Positions 45,993 through 55,117 are shown, counted from the stretch's first letter. The stretch is 64,000 nt of DNA from Siccirubricoccus deserti (GCF_014283215.1 NZ_JACOMF010000001.1:62001-126000); one strand, 5' to 3'. The notes: a model not told the origin generated them from the letters alone. Translations and numbers: made by a program.

Positions 45993-47531
45993 TCAAACGG
46001 CGATGTCGAGAAGCGATCGGCCGGGGCGCCGCGGCGCCGGCTCCGGCGGCAGGGGGGCGGAGCCGGCCGGGCCTTGGCCACCGGGGCGCCGGTCGCCGGG
46101 CCCGGCGCCCTGGCCCTGGCCGCCACCCGCGCCGGTGGACAGGCCGAAGCTCATGCCGCCCGCCGGCACCTGCACCCCCGCCTGGGCCAGGCTGCGGTCG
46201 AACTCGCGGGCGTCGCGCTGCAGCAGCGCGAGGGTCTCCGGCCGCTCCGCCAGCACCCGCACCGCGGCGATATCGCCGGCGGCGTCACGCTCGATGCGCA
46301 CCTCGACCCGGCCGAGCGTCTCCGGCTCCAGCGCCACGGTCAGCCGCGCCGGCCGGCCGGGCGTCATGGCCAGGGCGATGGCGACGGGCGCGGCCTGGCG
46401 CGCGGGCGGGGGTGGCGGCCGGGTGGAGGCAGCGGGTGCCTCGGCCAGGACCGGGTCGAGCGGTGGAGCAAGGTCGGGGGTGGGATGAGGGATGGCGCCG
46501 GCGATCGGTCCGGGCTCGGCGCGGAGCGCGGTGGCCGGGGCCATGGTGACCGGCTGCTCCGCCGCCCGCTGCGGTGGCTGAGGCGACGTCCCGTCCGGCG
46601 GGGCGGGTAGGCTGGCTGCCACCGCAGTGGCCGTCTCTCCTTCAGGGATGGGATCGGCGAAGGTGGCGTCCCGGTCGGTGCCTGGCCGCGGCGCGGCGGT
46701 GGCTGCCGCCGTGGTGGAGTCGCCGGGCCCCACGCCGGCGATGGGCGGCGTCACATTGCCCCCCGGCGGTACGGCTGCGGCGGTGGCGAGCGATGGCGCG
46801 GCCGAGGCCAAGCCCGGCGTGTCGCCATCGAACCCGGCAACCAGGACGGTGCGGGCGGCTGACCCCGGGCTGGCATCGGGCGCCATCCGCGGCGCCACCA
46901 CGGGGGACGATCCTAGCAGGGACACCGGCGCCGGCGGCCCCGGCTGTCCCTGCGCCGTCGCTGCCGACGCTGTCAGCGGCGGCGGACCGGCCCCCGGTGC
47001 AGCCACGCCCGGCATCGCGCCGGATGCCCCGTCCTGGTCGCCACTTGCCGGCTCGTCCGTTGCCGCGACCGGCGGCGGGGCCGGGATCTGAGGCGAGGGT
47101 ACCCACTGCGCTGGCGGCGTGGCGGGGTCAGACGGCGTCTCCGCCGGCACGTCCTCGGCCAGCGGGTCAGGCTCCGTCGGCGCGGCCTCCGCCGGCCTGG
47201 GCTCGCCCACCGGCGGGCTGCCGGTCCCGGCAGCGGCGGCCGGCCCAAGCAGGGCTTCAGGACCGGATGGCAACCCGGCCGCCGGCACGGCCGTTGCGGC
47301 GTGCCCGGCCGTGGCCGGCGGGGCGGGCCGGGCCAATGCCATCGCCGCGGCTTCGGCCGCGCCATCGGCTGGCTCGGCGGCCCCGGCGCCGGGCGAAGGG
47401 TCGGCGCCGATCGCCTTCGGTCCTTGCCCCGCCTGACGCAGCGTGGCGGCGAAATCCCCGCCTCCGGCGCGCGCCTGGGCATTCGGCGGGCGTCCGGTGG
47501 CCTGGGGCAGCGGCAGCAGGGCGGCGTCCAT
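45993..47531 (-). CDS. fliK: Flagellar hook-length control protein FliK
   Basis: The 512-aa product is mostly Pro/Ala/Gly-rich and disordered (about 1-390), as expected for the molecular-ruler part. A compact C-terminal Flg_hook domain (about 395-480) follows, with PGRPARLTVALEPETLGRVEV (key residues LEPETLGRVEVRI) and LQRDAREFDRSLAQAGVQV. It switches export from hook to filament substrates. It is divergent from flgE, with sigma-54 promoter candidates on both sides of the shared spacer. Confidence 0.9.
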   Translation of the reverse strand: MDAALLPLPQATGRPPNAQARAGGGDFAATLRQAGQGPKAIGADPSPGAGAAEPADGAAEAAAMALARPAPPATAGHAATAVPAAGLPSGPEALLGPAAAAGTGSPPVGEPRPAEAAPTEPDPLAEDVPAETPSDPATPPAQWVPSPQIPAPPPVAATDEPASGDQDGASGAMPGVAAPGAGPPPLTASAATAQGQPGPPAPVSLLGSSPVVAPRMAPDASPGSAARTVLVAGFDGDTPGLASAAPSLATAAAVPPGGNVTPPIAGVGPGDSTTAAATAAPRPGTDRDATFADPIPEGETATAVAASLPAPPDGTSPQPPQRAAEQPVTMAPATALRAEPGPIAGAIPHPTPDLAPPLDPVLAEAPAASTRPPPPPARQAAPVAIALAMTPGRPARLTVALEPETLGRVEVRIERDAAGDIAAVRVLAERPETLALLQRDAREFDRSLAQAGVQVPAGGMSFGLSTGAGGGQGQGAGPGDRRPGGQGPAGSAPLPPEPAPRRPGRSLLDIAV

Positions 47532-47581
47532 CGGGATCCGATCTTCGGTGGCCGGCAGGCGGCGCCGGCGTCACCAGTTGG

Positions 47582-47597
47582 TGCGAGCGGCGGGCCA
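47582..47597 (-). promoter_or_regulatory. Candidate sigma-54 promoter for fliK-flgD
   Basis: Reading the minus strand, TGGCCCG (47597-47591), four bases, TCGCA (47586-47582). GG and GC have the required 10-nt spacing, with two mismatches to the consensus. It lies about 50 nt upstream of fliK, mirroring the flgE side. Confidence 0.4.
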
Positions 47598-47702
47598 GCG
47601 GATTCCGTCCCCGACCCGGCAAGCCCGGCGCAGCGCCCGGCAAAGCCTGCCGCCTAGGCGGCAGCACCGGCCCATCCCACCCCGGCAATCGCGCCAGGCC
47701 GT

Positions 47703-47718
47703 TGGCACGCCGCCTGCA
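47703..47718 (+). promoter_or_regulatory. Sigma-54 promoter for flgE
   Basis: TGGCACG (47703-47709), four bases, CTGCA (47714-47718): exact -24 box, one mismatch in the -12 box, correct GG-N10-GC spacing. It stands about 55 nt upstream of the flgE ATG. Confidence 0.75.
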
Positions 47719-47771
47719 GTGCCGCCCCGGCCACCCCTGCCCTGCCAGCCGCCCCAGCCGGAGCCTCGCCC

Positions 47772-49073
47772 ATGTCCCTGTTCGGCTCGCTCACCGCCGC
47801 CATCAGCGGCCTCACCGCGCAGAGCCGCGCGCTCGGCCATATCTCCGACAATGTGTCGAACAGCCAGACCGTCGGCTTCAAGCGCGTCGATACGAATTTC
47901 GTGTCCTACCTCACGCAATCCACCGCCTCGGTCCACCTGCCCGGCGCGGTGATCGCCCGGCCGGCCTATACCAACACCTCCCAGGGCACGATCGAGCAAT
48001 CGGAGGTGCCGCTGGCGCTCGCCATCGGCGGCCAGGGCTTCTTCGCCGTGGCCCAGGCGCGCGGCACGGTGAACGACCAGCCGGTCTTCGACGACCGGCA
48101 ATTCTTCACCCGCGCCGGCGACTTCCGCCTCGACCAGGATGGCTATCTGGTGAACGGCTCCGGGTACTACCTGAAGGGCTGGCCGTCCGACGCCGCCGGC
48201 AACCCTGACCGCACGACCCTGGAGCCGATCCGGGTGAGCCAGCAGGTGTTCAACCCGGTCGCCACCAGCCGCATCGCCCTCGCCGCCAACCTGCCGGCGA
48301 CCGCGACCGCCGCGCCGATCAGCACTCAGATGCAGCTCTATGACACGCTCGGCACGCTGCACACGGTGAACCTCACCTTCACCGCCAACGGCGACAATGA
48401 CTGGACGATGAACATCGACGTGCCGGATGCGCTGACCCCGGCGACCGGCAGCGCCCAGCTGCTGTTCGGCGCCGCCGCATCGCCCGCGGCGCCGGATGGC
48501 ACCATCGGCAGCATCGGCAGCGCCACCGGTACGGTCGCCGCCCCCGCCGCCAACGCCACCGGCGATCCGGCCGACGTCAGCTTCACCGTCGATTTCGGCC
48601 AGGGCCCGCAGACGGTGACGCTCTCCCTCGGCAGCTTCGGCCTTGCGCAGGGGCTGACGCAATTCGCCGACACTGAATTCGCGGTGCGCAACCGGGAACA
48701 GGATGGCGTGCCGCTCGGCGCCTATGCCGGGCTGACCATCGGCAACAACGGCGACATCTCGGTGAACTACGACAATGGCCAGAGCCGGGTCGTCGCCCGG
48801 GTGCCGCTGGTGGCGTTCAACGACCCCGAGCAACTGCAGCGGCTGGACGGGCAGGCCTTCATGCGCACGCCGGACTCCGGCGAGGCCCGGGTGACGGATG
48901 CCGCCTCCAACGGTGTCGGCAAGATGATCGTCGGCTCGATCGAGCGGTCGAACGTCGATATCGCCGCCGAATTCACCAAGCTGATCGTCGCCCAGCGCGC
49001 CTACACCGCCAACACCAAGGTGGTCACCGCCAGCGACGAGATGCTGCAGGACACCATCAACATGCGGCGCTGA
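47772..49073 (+). CDS. flgE: Flagellar hook protein FlgE
   Basis: The 433-aa product starts MSLFGSLTAAISGLTAQSRA, the rod/hook N-terminal signature with ISDNVSNSQTVGFKRVDTNF (key residues). It contains LALAIGGQGFFAV, FTRAGDFRLDQDGYLVNGSG (key residues) and a C-terminal coil ending EFTKLIVAQRAYTANTKVVT (key residues). FlgE builds the hook after export. It is slightly longer than typical short FlgE but complete. Confidence 0.95.
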   Translation: MSLFGSLTAAISGLTAQSRALGHISDNVSNSQTVGFKRVDTNFVSYLTQSTASVHLPGAVIARPAYTNTSQGTIEQSEVPLALAIGGQGFFAVAQARGTVNDQPVFDDRQFFTRAGDFRLDQDGYLVNGSGYYLKGWPSDAAGNPDRTTLEPIRVSQQVFNPVATSRIALAANLPATATAAPISTQMQLYDTLGTLHTVNLTFTANGDNDWTMNIDVPDALTPATGSAQLLFGAAASPAAPDGTIGSIGSATGTVAAPAANATGDPADVSFTVDFGQGPQTVTLSLGSFGLAQGLTQFADTEFAVRNREQDGVPLGAYAGLTIGNNGDISVNYDNGQSRVVARVPLVAFNDPEQLQRLDGQAFMRTPDSGEARVTDAASNGVGKMIVGSIERSNVDIAAEFTKLIVAQRAYTANTKVVTASDEMLQDTINMRR

Positions 49074-49111
49074 CACGCCGCGCGTGACGTCCAGGGAAAA
49101 GCTGCGCCGCC

Positions 49112-50638
49112 ATGAGCCTCGACCTCGCCCTCACCATCGCCCGCAGCGGCCTGGCCGCGGTGCAGCGCAGCCTGAACCAGGCATCGCAGAACGTCGCCAA
49201 CGCCGACACCGAGGGCTACACCCGAAAATCCCTCGTCCAGACCGCGGTGACGATCGGCGGCCAGCCGGCCGGGCTGCGGACCGCCGAGGCGCAGCGGGCG
49301 GTGGACAGCGCGCTTCTCGACCGCATCCAGACCGCGACCGCCAGCGCCGCCGGGGCCGCCGCGCGCGAACGCCTGCTGAGCGGGATCGAGCAGGCGCATG
49401 GCGCGGTCGGCGCCGGCACGACCCTGGCCGATGCGGTCGCCGCGCTGCAGTCGGGCTTCATCGCGCTGCGCGCCACCCCGGCCGACGCCGGCGAGCAGCG
49501 CGCGACGCTCGACGCCGCGACCACGGTGGCGGCGCGGCTGAACGAGGTTTCGGACGCAATCGGCACGGCCCGGCAGCAGGCCCAGGACGGGCTGGTGGAT
49601 GAGGTCGCCAGTGCCAATGCGGCGCTGCGCGAGATCGCCGCACTGACGCTCCGCATCCGCATCGGCATCGAGGGCGACACCGCGGCGCTGGAGGACCAGC
49701 GCGATGCCGCGGTGGCGCGGCTGGCGGAATCGGTCGAGGTGCAGGCGGTGCGGCGGCCGGGCGGCGACATGGTGATCATCGCCCGCGGCGGCATCGTGCT
49801 GCCGCTCGACCCGGACCGCGACGTGCTCGGCGTCGGACAGGCCACGGTGGCGCCGGAGGCCTTCTATGGCGCCGGCGGGACGCTGCCCGGGGTGACCTTG
49901 AACGGCATCGACATCACCGCGCAGCTCCGCGGCGGGCGGATGGGCGAATACCTGGCGCTGCGCGACCGCACCCTGCCGCGGCTGCAGGCGGAGACCGACC
50001 TGGCCGCGGCGAATCTCGCCGGCCGGCTCGCTGCCCAGGGGCTGACCCTGTTCACCGACCGCGACGGCAGCAGCGTACCGGACATCGGCCAGCCCTATGC
50101 CGGCAGCAGCCAGCTCGGCTTCGCCGGGCGGATCACGGTGAACCCGGCGGTGACGCTCGACCCCGGCCTGCTGCGCGACGGCACCGATGCGATCAGCGGC
50201 AGCCCGGTCGGCGCCAGCGACTTCACCCCGAACCCGAGCGGCGGCCCGGCCGGCTTCACCACCCTGCTCGACCGGGTGCTGGAGTTCAGCTTCGGCGCCA
50301 ATGCCGCCGCCGGGATCGCCTGGCCGACGATCGCCACCGCCGGGCTGGGGCCGGATGGCAGCCTCGCCTCGCCCTTCGCCGCGCCCGCGAGTTTGGCCGG
50401 CTATGCCGAGCGGGTGACCACGGCGCAGACCGCGGAACGCGCCGCCGCGACCGACAGCCGAACCGCGGCGGAGGCGCTGCGCAACGCGCTCAGGACGCGT
50501 TTCGCCATTGCCTCCGGCGTCGATGTCGATGCCGAGATGGCGTCAATGGTGCAGCTGCAGAATGCCTATGCCGCCAATGCCAGGGTGATGGGCACCCTGC
50601 AGTCGATGTGGGATTCGCTGCTCGGGGCGGTGCGCTAG
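49112..50638 (+). CDS. flgK: Flagellar hook-associated protein 1 (FlgK)
   Basis: The 508-aa product starts MSLDLALTIARSGLAAVQRS with QASQNVANADTEGYTRKSL, typical of FlgK. The middle has DQRDAAVARLAESVEVQA. The end is DAEMASMVQLQNAYAANARVM (key residues) with the C-terminal helix. FlgK forms the first hook-filament junction ring. It begins 38 nt after flgE. Confidence 0.93.
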   Translation: MSLDLALTIARSGLAAVQRSLNQASQNVANADTEGYTRKSLVQTAVTIGGQPAGLRTAEAQRAVDSALLDRIQTATASAAGAAARERLLSGIEQAHGAVGAGTTLADAVAALQSGFIALRATPADAGEQRATLDAATTVAARLNEVSDAIGTARQQAQDGLVDEVASANAALREIAALTLRIRIGIEGDTAALEDQRDAAVARLAESVEVQAVRRPGGDMVIIARGGIVLPLDPDRDVLGVGQATVAPEAFYGAGGTLPGVTLNGIDITAQLRGGRMGEYLALRDRTLPRLQAETDLAAANLAGRLAAQGLTLFTDRDGSSVPDIGQPYAGSSQLGFAGRITVNPAVTLDPGLLRDGTDAISGSPVGASDFTPNPSGGPAGFTTLLDRVLEFSFGANAAAGIAWPTIATAGLGPDGSLASPFAAPASLAGYAERVTTAQTAERAAATDSRTAAEALRNALRTRFAIASGVDVDAEMASMVQLQNAYAANARVMGTLQSMWDSLLGAVR

Positions 50639-50708
50639 AGAAGTTTCACCCGGACCGGAGACGGTCTTCGCAAGGACTGTGACCCGGAATCAGACGCTTC
50701 TGAGCACG

Positions 50709-50743
50709 ACCTTCAGGCTGACCGATACGGTCAGCCTGAAGGT
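50709..50743. terminator. Perfect 16-bp hairpin between flgK and flgL
   Basis: ACCTTCAGGCTGACCG (50709-50724) and its exact complement (50728-50743) enclose a 3-nt loop ATA. There is no T-tract. It could attenuate or terminate flgK transcription, or protect a processed mRNA end before flgL. Confidence 0.7.
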
Positions 50744-50784
50744 GCTCTGGCGGCAAGCTGCGTGGTTGAGAGGAGACCGCCCGC

Positions 50785-51843
50785 ATGGACATGCTGACCC
50801 GGCTGGATGCGGATACCGCCGCGCTCCGGCTGCGCATGCAGCAGCAGACCCGGCAGATGAGCACCGGGCTGCGCTCCGATCTGCTCGGCGACCTGGCCGG
50901 GCAGCTGCCGCGGCTGCTGGACCTGAGGGCCGAGATTGCGCGGCGCGACGCCTATACGCAGTCGATCGGCCAGGCGCTGGCCCGCACCCAGGCGACCCAG
51001 ACCGCGTTGGCCCGGCTCAGCGAAATCGCGCGCGAGTTCGGCAACGACGTTGCGATGAAGCTCGACGCCAATGATCCGGAGAGCATCCCGCTGATGGCCG
51101 AGCGGGCGAAGCTGGCGTTGGTCGAGGTGGGGCAATTGCTGAACACAAGGTCGAATGGCGAGTACCTCTTCGCCGGCTCGGATTTCGCCAACCCGCCGGT
51201 GCCAGATCCGAACGGCCTGCCGGGCAGCAGCTTCGCCACGCGGATCGCCAGCGCGGTCAGCAGCCTCGGCGGCGGCAATGCGGCGGCGGTCGCCGCCGAT
51301 ACCATGGCCGCGCTGCTGGACGACAGCGCCGGCAACAGCCCCTTCTCACCCTTCCTCCAGGCCGGCGGCGCCGGCCTGGCCGAGGGCCAGCGCACGGCGC
51401 CGTCCGGCGAGGGCGTGCAGACCGCCTTCGGCATCATCGCCAACCGCAATGGCGCGGCGGTCAGCCAGGGCGAGACCAGCGGCGCCTGGGCGCTGGATCT
51501 GCTGCGCGGCCTCGCCAGCATCGCCGCGCTGACCCCGGCGCAGGCGGCCGACCGCACCGATTTCCGCGACCTCAGCATCGCCATCCGCGAGGGGCTGCGC
51601 AGCGCCGCGGGCGCGCTGGCGGATGAGAGCGGCGCGCTCGGCCTCGCCGAGCAGCGGCTGGAGGCGAGCCGGACCCGCCAGCAGACGATGCGCGACGCGC
51701 TGGAGTCGCAGGTCGCCGATATCCAGGAGGTCGATCTGGCGGCGACCCTGACCCGGCTGAAGGCGACGCAGACCACGCTGGAGGCCAGCTACACCGCGCT
51801 CGGCCGGCTCGGCGAGCTGAGCCTCGCCCGCTACCTCGCCTGA
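50785..51843 (+). CDS. flgL: Flagellar hook-associated protein 3 (FlgL)
   Basis: The 352-aa flagellin-like product has an N-terminal coil (LRLRMQQQTRQMSTGLRSD) and the loop NTRSNGEYLFAGSDFANPPV (key residues GEYLFAGSDF). The C-terminal coil is LEASYTALGRLGELSLARYL (key residues). FlgL forms the second hook-filament junction ring. GAGAGGAG precedes the ATG. It follows flgK but is separated by a strong hairpin. Confidence 0.9.
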   Translation: MDMLTRLDADTAALRLRMQQQTRQMSTGLRSDLLGDLAGQLPRLLDLRAEIARRDAYTQSIGQALARTQATQTALARLSEIAREFGNDVAMKLDANDPESIPLMAERAKLALVEVGQLLNTRSNGEYLFAGSDFANPPVPDPNGLPGSSFATRIASAVSSLGGGNAAAVAADTMAALLDDSAGNSPFSPFLQAGGAGLAEGQRTAPSGEGVQTAFGIIANRNGAAVSQGETSGAWALDLLRGLASIAALTPAQAADRTDFRDLSIAIREGLRSAAGALADESGALGLAEQRLEASRTRQQTMRDALESQVADIQEVDLAATLTRLKATQTTLEASYTALGRLGELSLARYLA

Positions 51844-51960
51844 CGCCATGTGGATCGTTCCGCCTGCTGTGATGCGGCGCCGGCCCGACTTCAGGCGATG
51901 TTAAGCGCGCGGTGCGAGACTCCGCTGGCCCAATACGGCGCGGCTTCGAAAGGAATGCTT

Positions 51961-52398
51961 ATGTCCACGCTGGTGCTCGAACTGCGTCAGGGCGATCTGA
52001 TGGTCGTGAATGGTGCGCCGATCCGCTTCCGCAACCGCACCCGGATCGAGCTGGCGGCCAAGGCGCGCTTCCTGTTCGGCAAGCAGATCATGGCGCCGGA
52101 AGCGGCGACCACACCGGCCCGGCGAATCTATTTCGCACTGCAGACCGCCTATATCGGCACCGACGAGGAACGCGCCCAGGGTCTCGATCTGGCGCGCGCG
52201 CTGATCGGCGAATTCCAGTCCGCCACCACCTCGACGCTGGCGCGGGAGATGCTGCGCACCGCCCTCGCCCTGGCCGAGGGGGATGATTGCTACCAGGCGC
52301 TGAAACTGTCTCGCCGGGTGATGCGGCATGAGGAGGAGATCCTCGGCCTGCCCCCGCTGATGCCGGTGCGGCAGACCCAGCCGCGCCCCGAGGGCTAG
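51961..52398 (+). CDS. flbT: Flagellar biosynthesis repressor FlbT
   Basis: The 145-aa product starts MSTLVLELRQGDLMVVNGAP and contains IRFRNRTRIELAAKARFLFG and RRIYFALQTAYIGTDEER. This is FlbT, which in Caulobacter binds the 5' leader of flagellin mRNA and blocks its translation until the hook is complete. No flagellin gene is in the window. An AAAGGA site precedes the ATG. Confidence 0.93.
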   Translation: MSTLVLELRQGDLMVVNGAPIRFRNRTRIELAAKARFLFGKQIMAPEAATTPARRIYFALQTAYIGTDEERAQGLDLARALIGEFQSATTSTLAREMLRTALALAEGDDCYQALKLSRRVMRHEEEILGLPPLMPVRQTQPRPEG

Positions 52399-52470
52399 CA
52401 CGCAACCGGCGAAGGCCCGTCACGCAGCTCTGAACGCCGCAGCCCGCCACGACGGCACATAGTGATGGCC

Positions 52471-52492
52471 CGCACCGCGCCATCGCGGTGCG
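52471..52492. terminator. Hairpin downstream of flbT
   Basis: CGCACCGCG (52471-52479) and CGCGGTGCG (52484-52492) form a perfect 9-bp stem with loop CCAT in the spacer between flbT and the RTX-type gene. There is no T-tract, so this is a stem-loop of uncertain role, plausibly a terminator. Confidence 0.5.
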
Positions 52493-52556
52493 TTGCGGCC
52501 ATTGCGGCCCCAGCCCGGTGACCGCGCGACACGGCATCTGATCCGGGAGAATTGCC

Positions 52557-53360
52557 ATGTCCATCGGGAATTTCTGGCCTTCAGGCATTTTTTTCCTCGG
52601 CAATGGCGATGATGTCTTCGACTCCTCGCTGGAGCCGGGCTGGACCAACCGGTCATGGGTCTTCGGCGGCAATGGCGACGACAGCATCACCGCCATCGCG
52701 CTGCCGCCGACGATCGAGGGCCGCCTGCTGGCGAGCGGCGACAATGGCGACGACACCATCCGCCTCGAAGCCTCCAACAGCGTGGCGCTCGGCGGCCGCG
52801 GCAATGACGTGCTGACGGCCATCGGCGGGCTGGGCAACTACCTGGACGGCGGTCCGGGCGAGGATCTGCTCATCAGCTTCGGCGGCGGCAGCGGCATGGA
52901 CCCCGGCAATACCCTGAGCGGGGGCTTCGGCACGGACGCGTTCCGCTTCACCAATGCCGGGAACCTCGTCGTGACGCATGACGCCGGGCAGGACGGCAGG
53001 GTGTCGGATGGCGATGTCTTCCTCGGGCCGATGGATGTGATCACCGACTACCGAAGCGGCGAGACCATCGAACTGCGCAGCTTCGAGGGGCCGGAGGAGG
53101 TCCCGCCCTATGAGCTGGTGGAGGAGGTGGCGCTGATCACCGATCCGCTTTCGGCGGACCGCTTCCGCCCGGTGGTGGGCGATGGGGAATTCGCCCTGTT
53201 CCGGGGCCACTTCTCCGGCGGCAACACCTTCATCGTGGCTCAGCACGGGCGTGACCTGCTGGTGGTCTACGACGCCTTCAACGGCCAGGACGACGAGATC
53301 GCGCAGGGCTCGCTGGTGCTGCGCGGCTTCACCGACGAGTCTGGCGTGATGATCGCCTGA
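52557..53360 (+). CDS. RTX-type calcium-binding protein
   Basis: The 267-aa product has degenerate RTX nonapeptide motifs in the N-terminal half: GNGDDVFD, GGNGDDSIT, GDNGDDTIR, GGRGNDVL and GGPGEDLL, spaced as in hemolysin-type repeats. The C-terminal half (about 140-267) includes DVITDYRSGETIELRSF, as in RTX proteins exported by type I secretion. There is no signal peptide. No protease or toxin domain is recognised. It is flanked by flbT and a FlaG-like gene, so an association with the cell surface or motility is possible but inferred. Confidence 0.85.
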   Translation: MSIGNFWPSGIFFLGNGDDVFDSSLEPGWTNRSWVFGGNGDDSITAIALPPTIEGRLLASGDNGDDTIRLEASNSVALGGRGNDVLTAIGGLGNYLDGGPGEDLLISFGGGSGMDPGNTLSGGFGTDAFRFTNAGNLVVTHDAGQDGRVSDGDVFLGPMDVITDYRSGETIELRSFEGPEEVPPYELVEEVALITDPLSADRFRPVVGDGEFALFRGHFSGGNTFIVAQHGRDLLVVYDAFNGQDDEIAQGSLVLRGFTDESGVMIA

Positions 53361-53445
53361 TCCGGCGGCGCCGGGTCCGGCCGCCCACGCCGGAGCAGAT
53401 CGCGGCGCTGCGGCGCTTCGCCCGACGACGGCTACGGCGGCCGAT

Positions 53446-53898
53446 TCAGCCGGGGCCGATGGGCGGCGGCGCGGGCGATGGCGGCGTGGTCACGGCCGAC
53501 GCCGATGGCGTGGCCACGGCAGGCGTCTTCACCTCGGCCGGAGTGGATGCGGCCGTGAGCGACGCCGCCCTGGCTGCGCCGGAGCCGGGTTCCTGTCCTG
53601 GCTTCGGCACTCCGGCCTGCGGCCGCAGGCCCGGGGCGCTGGCGGCCCGCTTGCCGGCATCGCGGTAGGCGGCGAGTTCCCGTTCAGTCGGCAGGGTGGC
53701 GACCACCTCGCCCCGGTCGTCGCGGAATTGCAGCACCACCAGGCCCAGCCCCGGGTCGAGCCGCAGCGCCGGATTCGGCATGGCCGAGGAACTGGGCGCC
53801 GCCGTCGCCACCGAAGGCACCGACGCCACCGCCGCCGTCGGCGCTTCGGGCCATGCCGCCGGCGGACGGGGCGATGTGAGGGGCGGGAGGGCATTCAT
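53446..53898 (-). CDS. FlaG-like / flagellar-region small protein
   Basis: The 150-aa product starts MNALPPLTSPRPPAAW. The only compact part is PALRLDPGLGLVVLQFRDDRGE (key residues LDPGLGLVVLQFRD) with LPTERELAAYRDAG. It resembles small FlaG-like proteins found beside flagellar genes of alphaproteobacteria; both ends are Ala/Pro/Thr-rich. An ATG at 53931 is also in frame. Function is not established; placement at the end of the flagellar block supports the guess. Confidence 0.5.
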   Translation of the reverse strand: MNALPPLTSPRPPAAWPEAPTAAVASVPSVATAAPSSSAMPNPALRLDPGLGLVVLQFRDDRGEVVATLPTERELAAYRDAGKRAASAPGLRPQAGVPKPGQEPGSGAARAASLTAASTPAEVKTPAVATPSASAVTTPPSPAPPPIGPG

Positions 53899-53991
53899 GG
53901 GCGATGCCGCCCATGCAATGACAACAGGCATGAAGACTTCGTAAGTCCCGATGGCAACCGCCGGGATTTGACGCTCCCGCTGCACGGGGCG

Positions 53992-55041
53992 ATGGTCGCG
54001 CCCTTGTCGTCGCCGCACCGAATCCAGCTCCTCACCGCTGTCAACGCCGCCCTGGGCGGCGGGCTCCTGCATCTGTTGCAGGTCCCGCTGGCCTGGATGA
54101 TCGGCGCCATGCTGGCGACCGCGATGCTCGCCTGGAGCCGGCCGGTCGGCATGCCAGGCTGGGCGCGGCCTGGCGGGCTGGTGTTCCTCGGCCTCGCCCT
54201 CGGCGCCAGCTTCAGCGGGCCGGTGCTGGCGGCGGTGACCTCGGCGCTGCCGGTGATGCTGCTGGGCGGCCTGCTCGCCATCCTCTCCGGGCTGGTGGTG
54301 GCGCGGCTGTTCACCCGGCTGGCCGGGACCGATCACCAGACCGGATTCTTCTGCGCCGTCCCCGGCGGCATCCTGGTGATGGCCATGCTGGCGCAGGAGG
54401 CGAAGGCGAATGTCGCCACCGTCACCCTGGCGCAGACCATGCGGGTGCTGGTGGTGGTGCTGAGCTTCCCGCCGCTGCTCGGCTGGCTGGCGCCGCATGG
54501 CGATTATGCGGAGTTCACCGCGGCGCGGCTGCCGTTCTGGTGGCCGGGGCTGCTGGCGATGGCGGCGGCGGGCCTCGCCCTCGCCTTTCCGCTGCGCCGG
54601 CTCGGCATCGCCAACCCCTGGATGCTGGGGCCCTGCTTCCTGGCGATCGGGCTGGCGGCGACCGGCCATCTGCCCTCCTCCGTGCCGGTGCCGCTGGTTG
54701 ACGCGGCGCAGGTGGCGATGGGGGCGACGCTCGGTACCAGGCTGACGCGGAGCTTCCTGCTCGCCTCCCAGCGGCTGGCGATCGCCTCGATCCTGGCCGC
54801 GGTGGTGCTGTCGCTGCTGCTGACGGTGCTGGCGGTGCTGGTCGCCTGGGCCAGCGGGCTGCCTGTGGCGGCGATGATCCTGGGCCTTGCGCCTGGCGGC
54901 ATGCCGGAGATGGCGCTGACCGCCAAAGCTCTGGAGCTGGGGGTGCCGCTGGTGCTGGGCTTCCACCTGACGCGGACGGTGCTGTGCAACCTGCTGGTCG
55001 GGCCGATCCACCGCCTCGGGGTGCGGTTCGGGCTGCTCTAG
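53992..55041 (+). CDS. AbrB-family membrane permease
   Basis: The 349-aa product has about ten hydrophobic helices in two repeated halves. Motifs are QVPLAWMIGAMLATAMLAW (key residues PLAWMIGAM) and FFCAVPGGILVMAMLAQEAKA (key residues PGGILVM). The second-half counterpart is LGLAPGGMPEMALTAKAL. These paired PGG motifs define the AbrB/ammonia-monooxygenase-like transporter family; substrate unknown. It is divergent from the FlaG-like gene. Confidence 0.88.
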   Translation: MVAPLSSPHRIQLLTAVNAALGGGLLHLLQVPLAWMIGAMLATAMLAWSRPVGMPGWARPGGLVFLGLALGASFSGPVLAAVTSALPVMLLGGLLAILSGLVVARLFTRLAGTDHQTGFFCAVPGGILVMAMLAQEAKANVATVTLAQTMRVLVVVLSFPPLLGWLAPHGDYAEFTAARLPFWWPGLLAMAAAGLALAFPLRRLGIANPWMLGPCFLAIGLAATGHLPSSVPVPLVDAAQVAMGATLGTRLTRSFLLASQRLAIASILAAVVLSLLLTVLAVLVAWASGLPVAAMILGLAPGGMPEMALTAKALELGVPLVLGFHLTRTVLCNLLVGPIHRLGVRFGLL

Positions 55042-55045
55042 CATT

Positions 55046-55105
55046 CCCCACGAAACCGCTGCGCAGTGCCGCGGGACCCGGTTGGTCCCTCCCGGTGGGC
55101 GCTTC
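55046..55105 (+). repeat. 60-nt interspersed element, copy 2
   Basis: It starts CCCCACGAAACCGCTGCGC and ends CGGTGGGCGCTTC, the same length and ends as the copy at 14056-14115. As there, it follows directly on the stop of a plus-strand gene. Here the next gene converges (minus strand). Confidence 0.65.
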
Positions 55106-55117
55106 GGGACGCCGCTG

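Noticed and set aside
51930-51950. Possible sigma-54 promoter before flbT (TGGCCCAATACGGCGC)
   Set aside because: The -24 box is imperfect and the -12 TTGC element is missing.
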